Part shown: in pieces, positions 8,152-16,768 of the stretch
Layout: every line of letters starts with the position of its first letter
Position numbering within the stretch: position 1 is the first letter of the stretch
NCBI GenBank assembly: GCA_016873115.1
Contig: VGYB01000026.1
Span: 1-32,736, forward strand
DNA: 32,736 nucleotides
Source: Planctomycetota bacterium
GTDB taxonomy: Bacteria > Planctomycetota > Phycisphaerae > Phycisphaerales > SM1A02
Direction: 5' to 3'
Program-made: the position numbers and the translations under genes
The notes under the pieces: model-generated
Seen by the model: only the letters and a program-made list of their open reading frames with translations
What the model was told of the DNA's origin: nothing
The model's database searches: none

Positions 8152-9626
8152 TGGAGCGTGTGGCCTGGCTCAGGTCATTCGGTCTCAGGCGCGATCCCTT
8201 CGAGGCTCCCGACGCGCGCCGTGACGAGGTCTTGGCACTCGAGCCGATGGGCATGCTGCATGTGCGATACGCCGAAGTGCATGGCGCGACCGAGGTGCCG
8301 CACTCCTGCCTGATCGAGGGCGTCACCGGGAGCGGCCGGACGGCGCTGTGCATGCAACTGGTGGCCGAGGATGAGCACGCCGCGCTGCAGCGGCCGGGGC
8401 TGGGCCGTCGCGTCGTGCCGATCGATCGATTCACCGAGGTGTCAAGGGAGGTCGAGCAGCGCCGGGGCAGCGCGATCACCGCGTGCGAGGCGCTGGATCT
8501 CATCCTGCACCGCATCGTGCCGGAGATCGTGGACGAGGTGCTCGGCCACGCCAACGACGGCACGCGACCGCGCATGCCGGTGGCCGACGCTGCTGCGGCG
8601 ATCGAGTCGGCAGGACCCTCGGCATGCCGCGACCTGTTGGTGCTCCAGACGCTCTACGACCGCGCCGACGGCACACCGAGCAGGACGATGCTCCTGCGGG
8701 ATCGCTTCGCGCTCAGCGGCGGCGTGTTGGCGGAGGCGTCGCGATCGTGGGGGTTGGTGCTCCTTGGCTCGAGTGCGGTCCTCGGGATCGTGCTCGTTGT
8801 GTTCGGTGATCGCCTCGATGCCGCGCTCGAGCGCTCGCTGCCGTCCGTCGCGCCCGAGTGGGCCCGGGCACTGCCTTGGATCGGGCTGGGTCTGGTGCTC
8901 AGTGCGAGCCTTGGCCTGCTTGGGCGCTGGGCGGTCGCTGGACTCCTGGCACGAAGCCGTGTCCGCCGGGCCATGCGATCGATCCTGGTGACCGACCGCG
9001 ACGCGGAGGACCTTGCGACCTGCCTGAACGAGTTGCGCCCCGTGGACTTGCGGCGCGTGCCCCGACGGGGCGCGATCGGGCCGAGGCTTGAATTGCTCGA
9101 TCGCCTCGAACGGATCGTTCGGCTGCTCGGATGGAACTCGATTGCCGTGGTCGTCGATGGTGTCGATGACGATGTGGATTCGCGGCGAGCGATCAAGGCG
9201 TTGCTCGACGAACGCATCGTGCAGCGATCGGGAACATCGGTGGTGCTGGCTGCGCCACCGTCGGCGGTGGAGGATGTGCGCGTGCCGTGCTCGCGCGTGG
9301 TGCTCGACTGGCCGGTACCGGCCCTGCGACGCCTGATCCAGTCGCGTCTTGACCGATGTGTTGATCGACCGGTGGCGCCACCCTCGCTCGATGCACTGTT
9401 CGAGCCCGCGATCACCAGTTCGGAGATCGATGGCTGGCTGGCGCGCTGGGCCACGCCCGGTGTGGCGCTCGATGCCCTGCACCGACTGGTCGTGGCGCAC
9501 ACCGAACCGACCTCGTCGCCGCTGCGGTCGCTGGACGCCGACGAGCCGAGCGAGCTGCGGCCGGCAGCGCACCCCATCACGCGTGCGACGATCGAGCGGG
9601 TGCTGGGTCGGCAGCGTCCGGCCTGA
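8151..9626 (+). CDS. Membrane-anchored P-loop (AAA-like) ATPase of unknown function
   Basis: A 491-aa protein; I do not recognise a named family. The N-terminus (SFGLRRDPFEAPDARRDE, about 9-26) resembles the leader of ExeA/ORC-like AAA ATPases. A Walker A loop, GVTGSGRT, lies at 57-64. Two hydrophobic segments (about 199-220 and 240-268) would place it in the inner membrane with a short loop between them. A Walker B-like strand, IAVVVDGVDDD, lies at about 330-340, after the membrane segments, so the P-loop domain appears split by a membrane hairpin. That layout recalls KAP-type NTPases, but this is only a resemblance. The start overlaps the phosphohexomutase stop by one base, implying coupled translation and perhaps a role linked to envelope polysaccharide. 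The gene converges on thiG. Confidence 0.8.
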   Translation: MERVAWLRSFGLRRDPFEAPDARRDEVLALEPMGMLHVRYAEVHGATEVPHSCLIEGVTGSGRTALCMQLVAEDEHAALQRPGLGRRVVPIDRFTEVSREVEQRRGSAITACEALDLILHRIVPEIVDEVLGHANDGTRPRMPVADAAAAIESAGPSACRDLLVLQTLYDRADGTPSRTMLLRDRFALSGGVLAEASRSWGLVLLGSSAVLGIVLVVFGDRLDAALERSLPSVAPEWARALPWIGLGLVLSASLGLLGRWAVAGLLARSRVRRAMRSILVTDRDAEDLATCLNELRPVDLRRVPRRGAIGPRLELLDRLERIVRLLGWNSIAVVVDGVDDDVDSRRAIKALLDERIVQRSGTSVVLAAPPSAVEDVRVPCSRVVLDWPVPALRRLIQSRLDRCVDRPVAPPSLDALFEPAITSSEIDGWLARWATPGVALDALHRLVVAHTEPTSSPLRSLDADEPSELRPAAHPITRATIERVLGRQRPA

Positions 9627-9696
9627 TCAGCACATGGTGCATCGATCCGCCGTCCCGGCCGGTCGACTCCCTCGGTCGCCCGGTCTCCAGTCCGGT

Positions 9697-10548
9697 TCAC
9701 TCGCCCGGGATGTGCGTGATCACGCCTTCCCAGGGGCTGCTGGCGGTGGCGAATTTCCGGCGCGGGATGCGGCCGCTGCGCGCACCGTGCCAGCCAGCCT
9801 CCAGCGCAAGGCGCATGGCATGCGCCATGCGCACGGGGTCCTTCGCCTGCGCAATGCCGGTGTTGAGCAGCACGCCGTCAGCACCGAGCTCCATGGCGAT
9901 CGTGATGTCGCTCGGCGTGCCCACGCCGGCATCCACGATGACGGGATAGTCAGGCGATCCGCCGTGCGACGGATCCTTCAGGAGTTCGAGGATGATCGCG
10001 ATCGCGCTGGGATTGGCGATGCCGCGCCCCGAGCCGATGGGACTGCCTGCGGGCATCACGCTCGTGGCGCCCGCATCGCGCAGCCGCACCGCCATGATCG
10101 GGTCGTCGCTTGAGTAGCACAGCACCTCGAACCCATCCTTGACCAGCTCGCGGCAGGCTTCGAGCGTGCCCACGGGATCAGGCAGGAGCGTGGTCCGGTC
10201 GCCGAGCACCTCGAGCTTGACCCAGCGCGCACCGGCATGGTCCAGTTGCTCCAGCAGTTCGCGGCCCAGGCGGGCGACGCGGATGGCATCGTTCGCACTG
10301 AAGCACCCGGCGGTGTTGGGGAGGATGGTGTAGCGGTCGGTGTCGAGCGCATCGAGCAGCGACCTGCCGCTCGCATCGACGAGCCGTTCCCGGCGCACCG
10401 CCACCGTCACGGCACTGCAGCCACTCGCCTCGAGCGCTGCGTTCATCGTGGCATGGTCGGGATACTTGCCGGTGCCGGTGACGAGCCGGCTGCGCAAGGA
10501 GAACGATCCGACGGTGAGCGGGGGTGGGATCATGGTCGTTGCGTGCAT
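9697..10548 (-). CDS. thiG: Thiazole synthase
   Basis: A 283-aa TIM-barrel enzyme that forms the thiazole phosphate of thiamine from deoxyxylulose 5-phosphate, dehydroglycine and ThiS thiocarboxylate. Family motifs: [10 protein letters not shown] (20-29), the Schiff-base lysine in WVKLEVLGD (K111), the [12 protein letters not shown] phosphate-binding loop, [12 protein letters not shown], and the [19 protein letters not shown] segment. It is slightly longer than the common 255-265 aa at both ends. I chose the ATG at 10548: GGAGG lies 8 nt upstream, formed by the last codons of thiS. A GTG at 10563 would overlap thiS further. The stop of thiS lies 4 nt before this start. Confidence 0.95.
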   Translation of the reverse strand: MHATTMIPPPLTVGSFSLRSRLVTGTGKYPDHATMNAALEASGCSAVTVAVRRERLVDASGRSLLDALDTDRYTILPNTAGCFSANDAIRVARLGRELLEQLDHAGARWVKLEVLGDRTTLLPDPVGTLEACRELVKDGFEVLCYSSDDPIMAVRLRDAGATSVMPAGSPIGSGRGIANPSAIAIILELLKDPSHGGSPDYPVIVDAGVGTPSDITIAMELGADGVLLNTGIAQAKDPVRMAHAMRLALEAGWHGARSGRIPRRKFATASSPWEGVITHIPGE

Positions 10549-10552
10549 GGCG

Positions 10553-10753
10553 TCAGCCTCCACCGACCAGGGTCACGACCTCGATCCGGTCATCCTCCCG
10601 AAGCAGCGTCTCCCCGTGCAGCCGCTTGGGCACCAGGGCGCGATTCACCTCGACGGCGCAGGCCGAGCGCTCGAGGCCGAGGCGGCCAAGCAGGTCGGTC
10701 ACGCGCTCGCCGTCGGGGAGTTCCATCGACTGTCCGTTCACGGTCACGAGCAT
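10553..10753 (-). CDS. thiS: Sulfur carrier protein ThiS
   Basis: A 66-aa ubiquitin-fold protein ending in Gly-Gly-Gly; the terminal glycine is the one that is adenylated and thiocarboxylated to deliver sulfur to ThiG. Typical features are the N-terminal MLVTVNGQ strand, ELPDG, and the C-terminal [14 protein letters not shown] chose the ATG at 10753, which fits the family N-terminus; an upstream in-frame start would add nine residues and remove the promoter spacing. TAGGAT ends 7 nt upstream, and AGGTGGG directly precedes the ATG and could serve as a ribosome-binding site. It is the first gene of thiS-thiG and is divergent from a lipoprotein gene with only 18 bp between starts. Confidence 0.93.
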   Translation of the reverse strand: MLVTVNGQSMELPDGERVTDLLGRLGLERSACAVEVNRALVPKRLHGETLLREDDRIEVVTLVGGG

Positions 10754-10759
10754 CCCACC

Positions 10760-10766
10760 TATCCTA
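10760..10766. promoter_or_regulatory. Overlapping divergent -10 elements for thiS and the lipoprotein gene
   Basis: The heptamer TATCCTA reads TATCCT (10760-10765) on plus, 6 nt before the GTG at 10772, and TAGGAT (10761-10766) on minus, 7 nt before the thiS ATG at 10753. One site can therefore serve both directions. No TPP riboswitch can fit here. Confidence 0.55.
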
Positions 10767-10771
10767 GTGCC

Positions 10772-11539
10772 GTGCGACACGCCTCCATCATGCTCATCTC
10801 GTGTGTCATGCTCGCCGGCTGCAGCAAGCCGGCGATCGACACCAGCACCCCAGACGCCCTGCTCGAGGCGGTCCGGGTCGCGGTCGAGGATGGCCGTCCC
10901 GAGATCCTGCCCGATCTCATCGATGTCCCCGTGCGTGAGGTCGAGTTCGACGACGGCGTGACCGAGGCGAGCGCCGTGGAGGATGTGCGGGGCAAGCTCA
11001 AGGAGATGCTGGCCCAGCTCTGGCGCGTCACGGTCAAGCTGCGCAACCGATTCCCGGGGCAGGTCTCCAAGGAACTCGTGGCCGCGCAGTCCGAACTCGT
11101 TCCCAAGGACTTCCGCGAGGGCTTCGCACGGTTCTTCGCTGACCCCTTCGGCGAGTTGCAGCGCGAGCGCGCGAACCTGAAGGCAGAAGACCTTGGCGAT
11201 GGCACGGCGGCGCTGCTCTGGAAGGACGAGCCGCTCTGGGGCGGTGTGATCGCGATCGAGGAACGCCCGGGCGGCTGGCGGTTCGTGGTGCCGGTCGATC
11301 TCCTGCGATCGAACGAGTACTTCCCCGACACGCGCGAAGAGTGGGCGATCCTGGCGAGCATGATGCTGGGCATCGAGAACTCGCTCTCGGACTTCGAACG
11401 CGAACTCGACGAGGGAAAGTTCCGCGACCTCAAGGCCGCGAGCACCCGGGTCGGTCGCCTCGTGGGTGAGAGCGTGATCGTGCAGAGCGTGATCTACGCC
11501 ATGATGAAGCGCGACGACACGACCGACGCGACCAACTGA
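10772..11539 (+). CDS. Predicted lipoprotein of unknown function
   Basis: A 255-aa protein with a lipoprotein signal: MRHASIMLISCVMLAGC, with lipobox LAGC and Cys at residue 17. The GTG at 10772 is chosen because it keeps the basic n-region and lies 6 nt after TATCCT; an ATG at 10790 would leave too short a signal. The mature part is helical and charged, with no transmembrane segment and no motif I recognise. A central stretch (GTAALLWKDEPLWGGVIAIEERPGGWRFVVP) looks like paired beta strands, as in proteins that assess or bind a ligand, and the beginning (TPDALLEAVRVAVEDGRPEILPDLI) resembles periplasmic helical repeats. It shares a divergent promoter region with thiS but nothing ties it to thiamine. 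Confidence 0.8.
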   Translation: MRHASIMLISCVMLAGCSKPAIDTSTPDALLEAVRVAVEDGRPEILPDLIDVPVREVEFDDGVTEASAVEDVRGKLKEMLAQLWRVTVKLRNRFPGQVSKELVAAQSELVPKDFREGFARFFADPFGELQRERANLKAEDLGDGTAALLWKDEPLWGGVIAIEERPGGWRFVVPVDLLRSNEYFPDTREEWAILASMMLGIENSLSDFERELDEGKFRDLKAASTRVGRLVGESVIVQSVIYAMMKRDDTTDATN

Positions 11540-11590
11540 GCCCGAGCGTGGCGAGGGGTTCCGCAGGAAGGTCCGCGTGGCTCGAAGGAG

Positions 11591-13051
11591 TCACGGTGCC
11601 GCGACGAAGAGCCGCGAGGCCAGGCAGAGCGTGGGCAGGAGCACCAGGCAGGACCAGCCGAGATACCCAAAGAAGCTTGGCATGCGCACCCCGCGCTGCT
11701 CCGCGATCGCCTTGACCATGAAGTTCGGACCGTTGCCGATGTAGGTCATCGCGCCCATGAGGACCGCGCCGAGGCTCACGGCCGTGAGCAAGGGCTCGGA
11801 GACCTGCCCCAGGTCGCCGACGGGAATCAGGGGTGCACCCTGGATGGGTGTGGCGACGGCGGTCTGCAGGAAGACGAGATAGGTCGGTGCGTTGTCGAGG
11901 ATGGCGCTCAGGCTGCCGGTCGCCCAGAAGTACTCCATCGGCGTGGTGAGGCCCAGTGCGGCACCCTTCTCCTTCAGCACCAGGAGCGGCACCTGCATCG
12001 TGACGAAGATGCCGATGAAGAGCGCGGCGACCTCGGCGATCGCGCCGAAGTCGAACTCGTTCGCCTTGCGCACGGCATCCTTCGTGAAGGACATGCTGAG
12101 CGCGCAGAGGCCGAGCATGAGCAGTTCGCGCAGGTAGGGGAAGGGCTTCCACTCCGTGCCCGGCAGCGGCCGGCTTGGATCCACGGTGGCCACGACGAGC
12201 ACCACCAGGAGGAGCCAGAGGATGTTCAGGCGTCCGTCGATCGAGATCCTGCGCTGCGCATGCTCGTCGCGCGAGATGTCCTTGCGCCGCTCGGCCTTCC
12301 ATTCGTGGCGATCCCACAGGAAGTAGAGCGCCAGCAGGATGCCGTTGACGAGCAGCCACTCGCGCCAGAGCGAGGTGGTCCAGAGGAACGGCACGCCCTT
12401 CAGGTAGCCCAGGAAGAGCGGAGGATCGCCGATCGGCAACAGCAGGCCGCCGCAGTTGCTCACGAGGAAGATGAAGAAGATCACGGTGTGCGCGACCTTG
12501 TGGCGCTCCTTGTTCACCGAGAGCAGGAAGCGAATGAGCACCATGCTGGCGCCGGTGGTGCCGATCGCGCTCGCGAGCACCGTGCCGATCGCCAGGATCG
12601 CCGCATTGGTACCCGGGTGGGCAGGCAGGTTCCCGCGGATCGCGATGCCACCGGAGATCACATAGAGCGAGAAGAGCAGCGCCATGAAGGGGATGTACTC
12701 ATCGAGCACCGCGTGGCGGGTCAGGGTGGCCGCGTGATGTGCGCCCATGGTGGCCGTGATCCACGCCAGCGTGGCCACGCCGCAGGTTGCGGCGACGGCG
12801 AGCCGGCTCACATTGCTGTGCCACCAGCCGGCGATCGCGGGGATCAGTGGGAGGACGGCGATCGCCAAGAGCAGGAAGGCGAACGGTGCGGCACCCAGGG
12901 CCCACGACCCCGGCAGAGCCGGTGCCGCGTGCGCGCCGTCGTGTTGACCGAGCAGGCTACCCATGAGCGCAGCCACGATCGCGAGACAAGCGATGACCGC
13001 CATCGCACGGACCAGGGTCGATGGTCCCCGGTGATGGGGAGTGTGGCTCAT
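11591..13051 (-). CDS. Sodium:proton antiporter, NhaD-like (CitMHS/ArsB-NhaD superfamily)
   Basis: A 486-aa integral inner-membrane protein with about 11-12 hydrophobic segments. The re-entrant-type motifs of the ion-transporter superfamily are visible: LASAIGTTGASMVLIRFLL, SNCGGLLLPIGDPPLFLGYLKG (about residues 200-220), and in the second half SAILDNAPTYLVFL and AVLMGAMTYIGNGPNFMVKAIAEQRG. These Asn/Asp- and Gly-rich sequences match NhaD-type antiporters. Many family members exchange Na+ (or Li+) for H+; the actual ion is not determined by sequence. The ATG at 13051 has TATCCT 6 nt upstream. The gene is divergent from the NHL operon (50 bp between starts) and convergent with the lipoprotein gene (51 bp between stops). 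Confidence 0.88.
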   Translation of the reverse strand: MSHTPHHRGPSTLVRAMAVIACLAIVAALMGSLLGQHDGAHAAPALPGSWALGAAPFAFLLLAIAVLPLIPAIAGWWHSNVSRLAVAATCGVATLAWITATMGAHHAATLTRHAVLDEYIPFMALLFSLYVISGGIAIRGNLPAHPGTNAAILAIGTVLASAIGTTGASMVLIRFLLSVNKERHKVAHTVIFFIFLVSNCGGLLLPIGDPPLFLGYLKGVPFLWTTSLWREWLLVNGILLALYFLWDRHEWKAERRKDISRDEHAQRRISIDGRLNILWLLLVVLVVATVDPSRPLPGTEWKPFPYLRELLMLGLCALSMSFTKDAVRKANEFDFGAIAEVAALFIGIFVTMQVPLLVLKEKGAALGLTTPMEYFWATGSLSAILDNAPTYLVFLQTAVATPIQGAPLIPVGDLGQVSEPLLTAVSLGAVLMGAMTYIGNGPNFMVKAIAEQRGVRMPSFFGYLGWSCLVLLPTLCLASRLFVAAP

Positions 13052-13057
13052 GGCGTG

Positions 13058-13063
13058 AGGATA
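13058..13063 (-). promoter_or_regulatory. -10 element (TATCCT), likely leaderless antiporter gene
   Basis: TATCCT on the minus strand ends 6 nt before the ATG at 13051. No Shine-Dalgarno is present. Confidence 0.5.
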
Positions 13064-13089
13064 GTCAGTGCTGCGATTGGGCTACGCGC

Positions 13090-13095
13090 TAGGCT
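13090..13095 (+). promoter_or_regulatory. -10 element (TAGGCT), likely leaderless NHL operon
   Basis: TAGGCT ends 6 nt before the ATG at 13102; its first three bases also form an in-frame TAG stop, so the protein cannot start further upstream in this frame. Confidence 0.5.
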
Positions 13096-13101
13096 TCCCG
13101 C

Positions 13102-14994
13102 ATGGCCGTCGATTGCCCACCGCATGCCCAGCCCGTGGCGCAGGTCGAGGACCTCCGCGGCGCGTGCAGCGTGGCGTTCGTCAAGACTGCGTTGGCACAG
13201 TCACTCGGGATTCCTGATGGTGTCGAGGGCATGATCGTGCTCGAAGGTGAGCGCGGCGTCCTGCGTGTGGTCGGGGAGTCTGGAGTGGGTGCGGAACTCG
13301 CCCTGACACCGCCGTTGCGTGCTCCGGTCGCCGTGGCTGCTGACGACGAGGCGCTCCTGATCGTTGAGCGGGTGCCGCCACGGATTCGCATCGTGCATGG
13401 GGGCATGACGAGCTTCATCGGCGATGCAATCCTCCGGGAACCGGTGGCGGTCGCGGCACGCGGCACACGGGTCGCCGTGGCGGACGCTGCGCTGCGACAG
13501 GTGCTCGTCTTCGATCGTGCCGCTCCTGCCAACGCCGTGGTGGCTCGCGCCGATGGGCTGTCACCCGCTGGAGTGGCCTTCGATGCCGAGGGCCGGGTGT
13601 GGTGGACCGATGCCGCTGCGCACCGCGTGCATCGTTGGGTGATCACCGAACCCGGACCGGGAGATGCCTTTGGGGAGCGTGGCGCGTTCCCGGGCCAGTT
13701 GACCCAACCCACGGGCATCGTGTGCCGTGATGGGTGCGTGTATGTCTGCGATCACCTGAATCATCGCATTGCCGTGCTGGATGAGGTCACCGGGCGCATG
13801 GCCGGGTGGTGGGGGATGCATGCGGTGATCCCGCGCCAGGGGAAGGGGCGCATCCACTATCCGGATGCACTCGCGTTCACACCGGATGGTGCACGAGCGT
13901 TCGTCTGCGAAGGGTTCGAGGATCGAGTGCAGGTCCTCGCACCCGGTGGACCGGCCCCGATCAACGATGGGCTTTCCGTACCACGCGATTCGGTCAGCAG
14001 CCACTTCGGCTCCGACGCCAGCGCGCTCGGCCCGATCATGGCCATGACCGAACCCGAGACGGGATCCGTCATGATCTTCAACCTGATGGGAGCATCGCCG
14101 GCCCCCGCGCACATCGCCACCTTCGGCGGCAGCGGGGCGCTGCCGGGTCGCTATCCGTCGATCGCCTCGGTCTGCGTGCTGCCCGGTGAGCGCGTCGCCG
14201 TGGCCGACCAAGCGAATGCTCGGCTCGATGTCGTCTCCGCATCGCCGGATCGATCCAAGCCGGTCGCGTTCGACCCATTCCTGCCGCGGCTGGTGCGGTC
14301 GACGGATCTCGTCGCCATGGTGCGGCCAATCGGCGGCAAGCCTCCGTTGGTCGAGGACCTTGCCTGGGATGGATCTGCGTTGCTTGCGCTCGATGCAGCC
14401 AATCGATGCATCTGGCGCTTCGATCGCCAGGGTGCGCCGGTGCGCTACTCGACGGGTGAGCCCAAACGGACCGACCTGCCCGAGGGCATGCGTGAGCCGG
14501 TGCAGCTTGCCGCATCGCGGGGCGAACTCGTGGTGGCTGACCGGGCCGGCGGCGCCATCTGGCGGGGCCGTGAGGATGGGGCGTGGGTCCGCATCGCCGG
14601 GCTCGGCCAGGGTGATGCGCGCGTGAAACTCGTTCGTCCCTTCGGCGTGGCGATTGCCGACGATGGCTCGCTCGTCGTCACGGATGAGTCGGCCGATGCA
14701 TTCCATGTCGTCCAATGGGGGCCCGATCACACCACGACCCTGGTGTCGTCCACGGCGGCCCGGGGGATCCTGGATCAGGAGTTCTGGCTCCCGCAGGGCG
14801 TGACGGCGATGCGCGACGGTGTGCTCGTCGTCGATCGCGGCAATCACCGGTTCCAGGCCTTCGGCATCGATGGCGCATGGCGCTTCACCGGATCGCTGGG
14901 CAAGTTCTACACCCGCAAGCGCACGCAGGTCCGGCAGAATGAGTTGCCCTCGGTCGTTCCTGCTCCCAAGGCACCGACGGAGGGAGACTCATGA
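13102..14994 (+). CDS. NHL-repeat beta-propeller protein
   Basis: A 630-aa protein made largely of NHL-like repeats. Examples are VAFDAEGRVWWTDAAAHRVHRW (about 155-175), PTGIVCRDGCVYVCDHLNHRI (about 202-222), FGVAIADDGSLVVTDESADAF (about 515-535) and GVTAMRDGVLVVDRGNHRFQAF (about 566-587). Such propellers usually bind proteins, ligands or act as scaffolds; no enzyme motif is visible. There is no signal peptide or membrane segment at the N-terminus, and an in-frame stop 12 nt upstream excludes a longer form, so it appears cytoplasmic. The next two genes are predicted to be exported, which is odd for an operon partner. Its stop overlaps the next start by 4 bp (ATGA), implying coupled translation. 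Function unknown. Confidence 0.85.
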   Translation: MAVDCPPHAQPVAQVEDLRGACSVAFVKTALAQSLGIPDGVEGMIVLEGERGVLRVVGESGVGAELALTPPLRAPVAVAADDEALLIVERVPPRIRIVHGGMTSFIGDAILREPVAVAARGTRVAVADAALRQVLVFDRAAPANAVVARADGLSPAGVAFDAEGRVWWTDAAAHRVHRWVITEPGPGDAFGERGAFPGQLTQPTGIVCRDGCVYVCDHLNHRIAVLDEVTGRMAGWWGMHAVIPRQGKGRIHYPDALAFTPDGARAFVCEGFEDRVQVLAPGGPAPINDGLSVPRDSVSSHFGSDASALGPIMAMTEPETGSVMIFNLMGASPAPAHIATFGGSGALPGRYPSIASVCVLPGERVAVADQANARLDVVSASPDRSKPVAFDPFLPRLVRSTDLVAMVRPIGGKPPLVEDLAWDGSALLALDAANRCIWRFDRQGAPVRYSTGEPKRTDLPEGMREPVQLAASRGELVVADRAGGAIWRGREDGAWVRIAGLGQGDARVKLVRPFGVAIADDGSLVVTDESADAFHVVQWGPDHTTTLVSSTAARGILDQEFWLPQGVTAMRDGVLVVDRGNHRFQAFGIDGAWRFTGSLGKFYTRKRTQVRQNELPSVVPAPKAPTEGDS

Positions 14995-15425
14995 CTCGTT
15001 CGCTGCGGGGCGCCGTCCTGATCATGATCGGCACGGCGGTCCTTGCGTTCCAGGCCTGCCTGCCGCAGCCGTCCGACAGGGTGTTTGTGCGCAAGGCCGT
15101 GACCGAGGATGGATCGCTCACCGTCTGGTGGCGCGTAGCCGGTGAGCGCGACGCCTTGCCCGACAGCGACCCCTTCGACATCGAGGTTCATGTCGATGAC
15201 GCACACGGTGCGCCGGCCGATGTGGCGCTGGAACTCGATGCCGAGATGCCCCACCACGGCCATGGCATGAATGTCCGTCCTGTGGTCGAGCGGCTCGGCC
15301 CGGGGCGTTTCGTCGTCAAGGGTGTCCTCCTGCACATGAGCGGGCGCTGGGAACTCGCATTCGATCTTGGTGATCCCGATGGCGTGCAGTGGCGGCGTGC
15401 GCAGTGCACCGTGGAGGCGCCGTGA
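14991..15425 (+). CDS. YtkA-like domain protein, membrane-anchored or exported
   Basis: A 144-aa protein with an N-terminal hydrophobic segment (about residues 8-22) and a small beta-sandwich resembling the YtkA-like family. The hallmark is the His/Met-rich AEMPHHGHGM segment (about 83-92), followed by GRFVVKGVLLHMSGRWELAFDL. That segment could bind a metal such as copper, by analogy to related redox-associated proteins; this is inference. Cys23 after LAFQA is a poor lipobox, so a membrane anchor is as likely as lipidation. Start and stop overlap both neighbours by 4 bp (ATGA at 14991-14994, GTGA at 15422-15425). Placed before a di-haem peroxidase, it may help assemble or feed that enzyme. 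Confidence 0.75.
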   Translation: MTRSLRGAVLIMIGTAVLAFQACLPQPSDRVFVRKAVTEDGSLTVWWRVAGERDALPDSDPFDIEVHVDDAHGAPADVALELDAEMPHHGHGMNVRPVVERLGPGRFVVKGVLLHMSGRWELAFDLGDPDGVQWRRAQCTVEAP

Positions 15426-16756
15426 CCGGGCAACGCCGGCTCGGCCTCTTCACGCTGGCGGCCATGCTTGGTCTGGCATGGTGGTCATGGCGCACCCTGG
15501 AGCAGGGCCAAACGAGTGGCTTGGCGTCCGGGCCCTCGCCGGCAGCTGACCTGCCAAGGGCGCTCGCCGTGCACACGCAGGCGCGGGCGCCCATCCCGCC
15601 TGATCCAACCAACCGGTTCGCCGATGACGCCCGGACCGTAGCGCTCGGCGAGCGGCTCTTCTTCGACGAGTCGTTCTCGGCCAGCGGTACCGTGAGCTGC
15701 GCAACCTGCCACGATCCCGAGCGTGCGTTCACCGATGGAGAGCGGGTGGCTCGTGGCGAGGGCCCCGGTACGCGCAACACGCCAACCATCCTCGGCGCGG
15801 CGCGACGGCGATGGTTCACCTGGGACGGCCGTGCCGACACGATCTGGTCACAGGCTGCAGAGCCGATCGAGCAGCCTGTCGAGCATGGGTTCGACCGCAC
15901 ACGGTTTGCCGTGGCCATTCGCGACGATCCGGGCATCCGCCGGCTCTGGGAGGCGGCGTGCGGATCGTTGCCGAAAGCGCTCGAAGCCGTGCCGGTGGGG
16001 CTCGCCGCCCGACCTGCACTCGCGGGGGAAGGTCCTGGCGCGGCGCCGGTCGCCAACTGGTCGACGCTGCCCGCAGAGCAACGGGCAGCGATCAATCGCG
16101 TGTTCAGCGCCTCGATGAAGGCACTCGGTGCGTACCAGCGAACGCTTGACATGCCGCTGTCGGCATTCGATCGCTGGGCCGATGCGGTTGGGCGGGGCAG
16201 TGTGTCGATCGATGACGCCGAGGCGGGGGGGATCATCACGCCGGCGGCTCGCCGCGGTTGGCTGCTCTTCTCAGGCAAGGCCAACTGCATCCAATGCCAT
16301 GGTGGCCGCGAGTTCACCGACGGCGAGTTCCACAATCTCGGGCTTCCGGGTCCCGATGGTCGGCTCGGCGGCGATCCGGGGCGGCGCGATGCGATCGCCC
16401 GGCTCAAGGCGGATCCCTTTTCCAGCGCCGGGGAGTTCAGTGATGATCGCGATGGCGCCGAGGCTCGGCTCGTCCGATCCCTCAAGGATGATCCGGAGAC
16501 ATGGGGCCAGTTCCGCACGCCGAGCCTGCGTGGGGTGGCGCTCACCGCGCCGTACATGCACGACGGCCGCTTCGCCACCTTGGCGGATGTGATCGCGTTC
16601 TACGACACGCTCGAAGGAGCCATCGCACTCGATCACCATCGCGAAGCCGTCTTGCAGCCGCTCGGGTTGACGGGCGATGAGCGGGCAGATCTCGAGGCGT
16701 TCCTCGTGGCGCTCAGCCCCGAGTCGATGCCACGCCTTCCGGATTCCGCCCGGTAA
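15422..16756 (+). CDS. Di-haem cytochrome c peroxidase (CcpA/MauG family)
   Basis: A 444-aa exported protein starting with GTG at 15422, which overlaps the previous stop (GTGA); the frame further upstream lies inside that gene. An N-terminal hydrophobic segment (about 7-23) targets it to the periplasm. Two haem c sites are present: CATCH (93-97) and CIQCH (289-293). Other family features are LGERLFFDE, the FTWDGRADTIWSQAAEPI segment, and the C-terminal RTPSLRGVALTAPYMHDGRFATLADVIAFYD. The family reduces hydrogen peroxide with electrons from cytochrome c or, in MauG-like members, oxidises protein substrates. It is longer than classic CcpA (about 320-350 aa), partly because of an insertion between the haem sites. 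It is the last gene of the three-gene operon. Confidence 0.92.
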   Translation: MTGQRRLGLFTLAAMLGLAWWSWRTLEQGQTSGLASGPSPAADLPRALAVHTQARAPIPPDPTNRFADDARTVALGERLFFDESFSASGTVSCATCHDPERAFTDGERVARGEGPGTRNTPTILGAARRRWFTWDGRADTIWSQAAEPIEQPVEHGFDRTRFAVAIRDDPGIRRLWEAACGSLPKALEAVPVGLAARPALAGEGPGAAPVANWSTLPAEQRAAINRVFSASMKALGAYQRTLDMPLSAFDRWADAVGRGSVSIDDAEAGGIITPAARRGWLLFSGKANCIQCHGGREFTDGEFHNLGLPGPDGRLGGDPGRRDAIARLKADPFSSAGEFSDDRDGAEARLVRSLKDDPETWGQFRTPSLRGVALTAPYMHDGRFATLADVIAFYDTLEGAIALDHHREAVLQPLGLTGDERADLEAFLVALSPESMPRLPDSAR

Positions 16757-16768
16757 TCCCCAGAGTTC

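Noticed and set aside
10754-10771. TPP riboswitch before thiS-thiG
   Set aside because: Only 18 bp separate thiS from the divergent start codon, and no thi-box sequence is visible.
11540-11590. Terminator between the lipoprotein and antiporter genes
   Set aside because: I found no convincing stem with a U-tract in these 51 bp.
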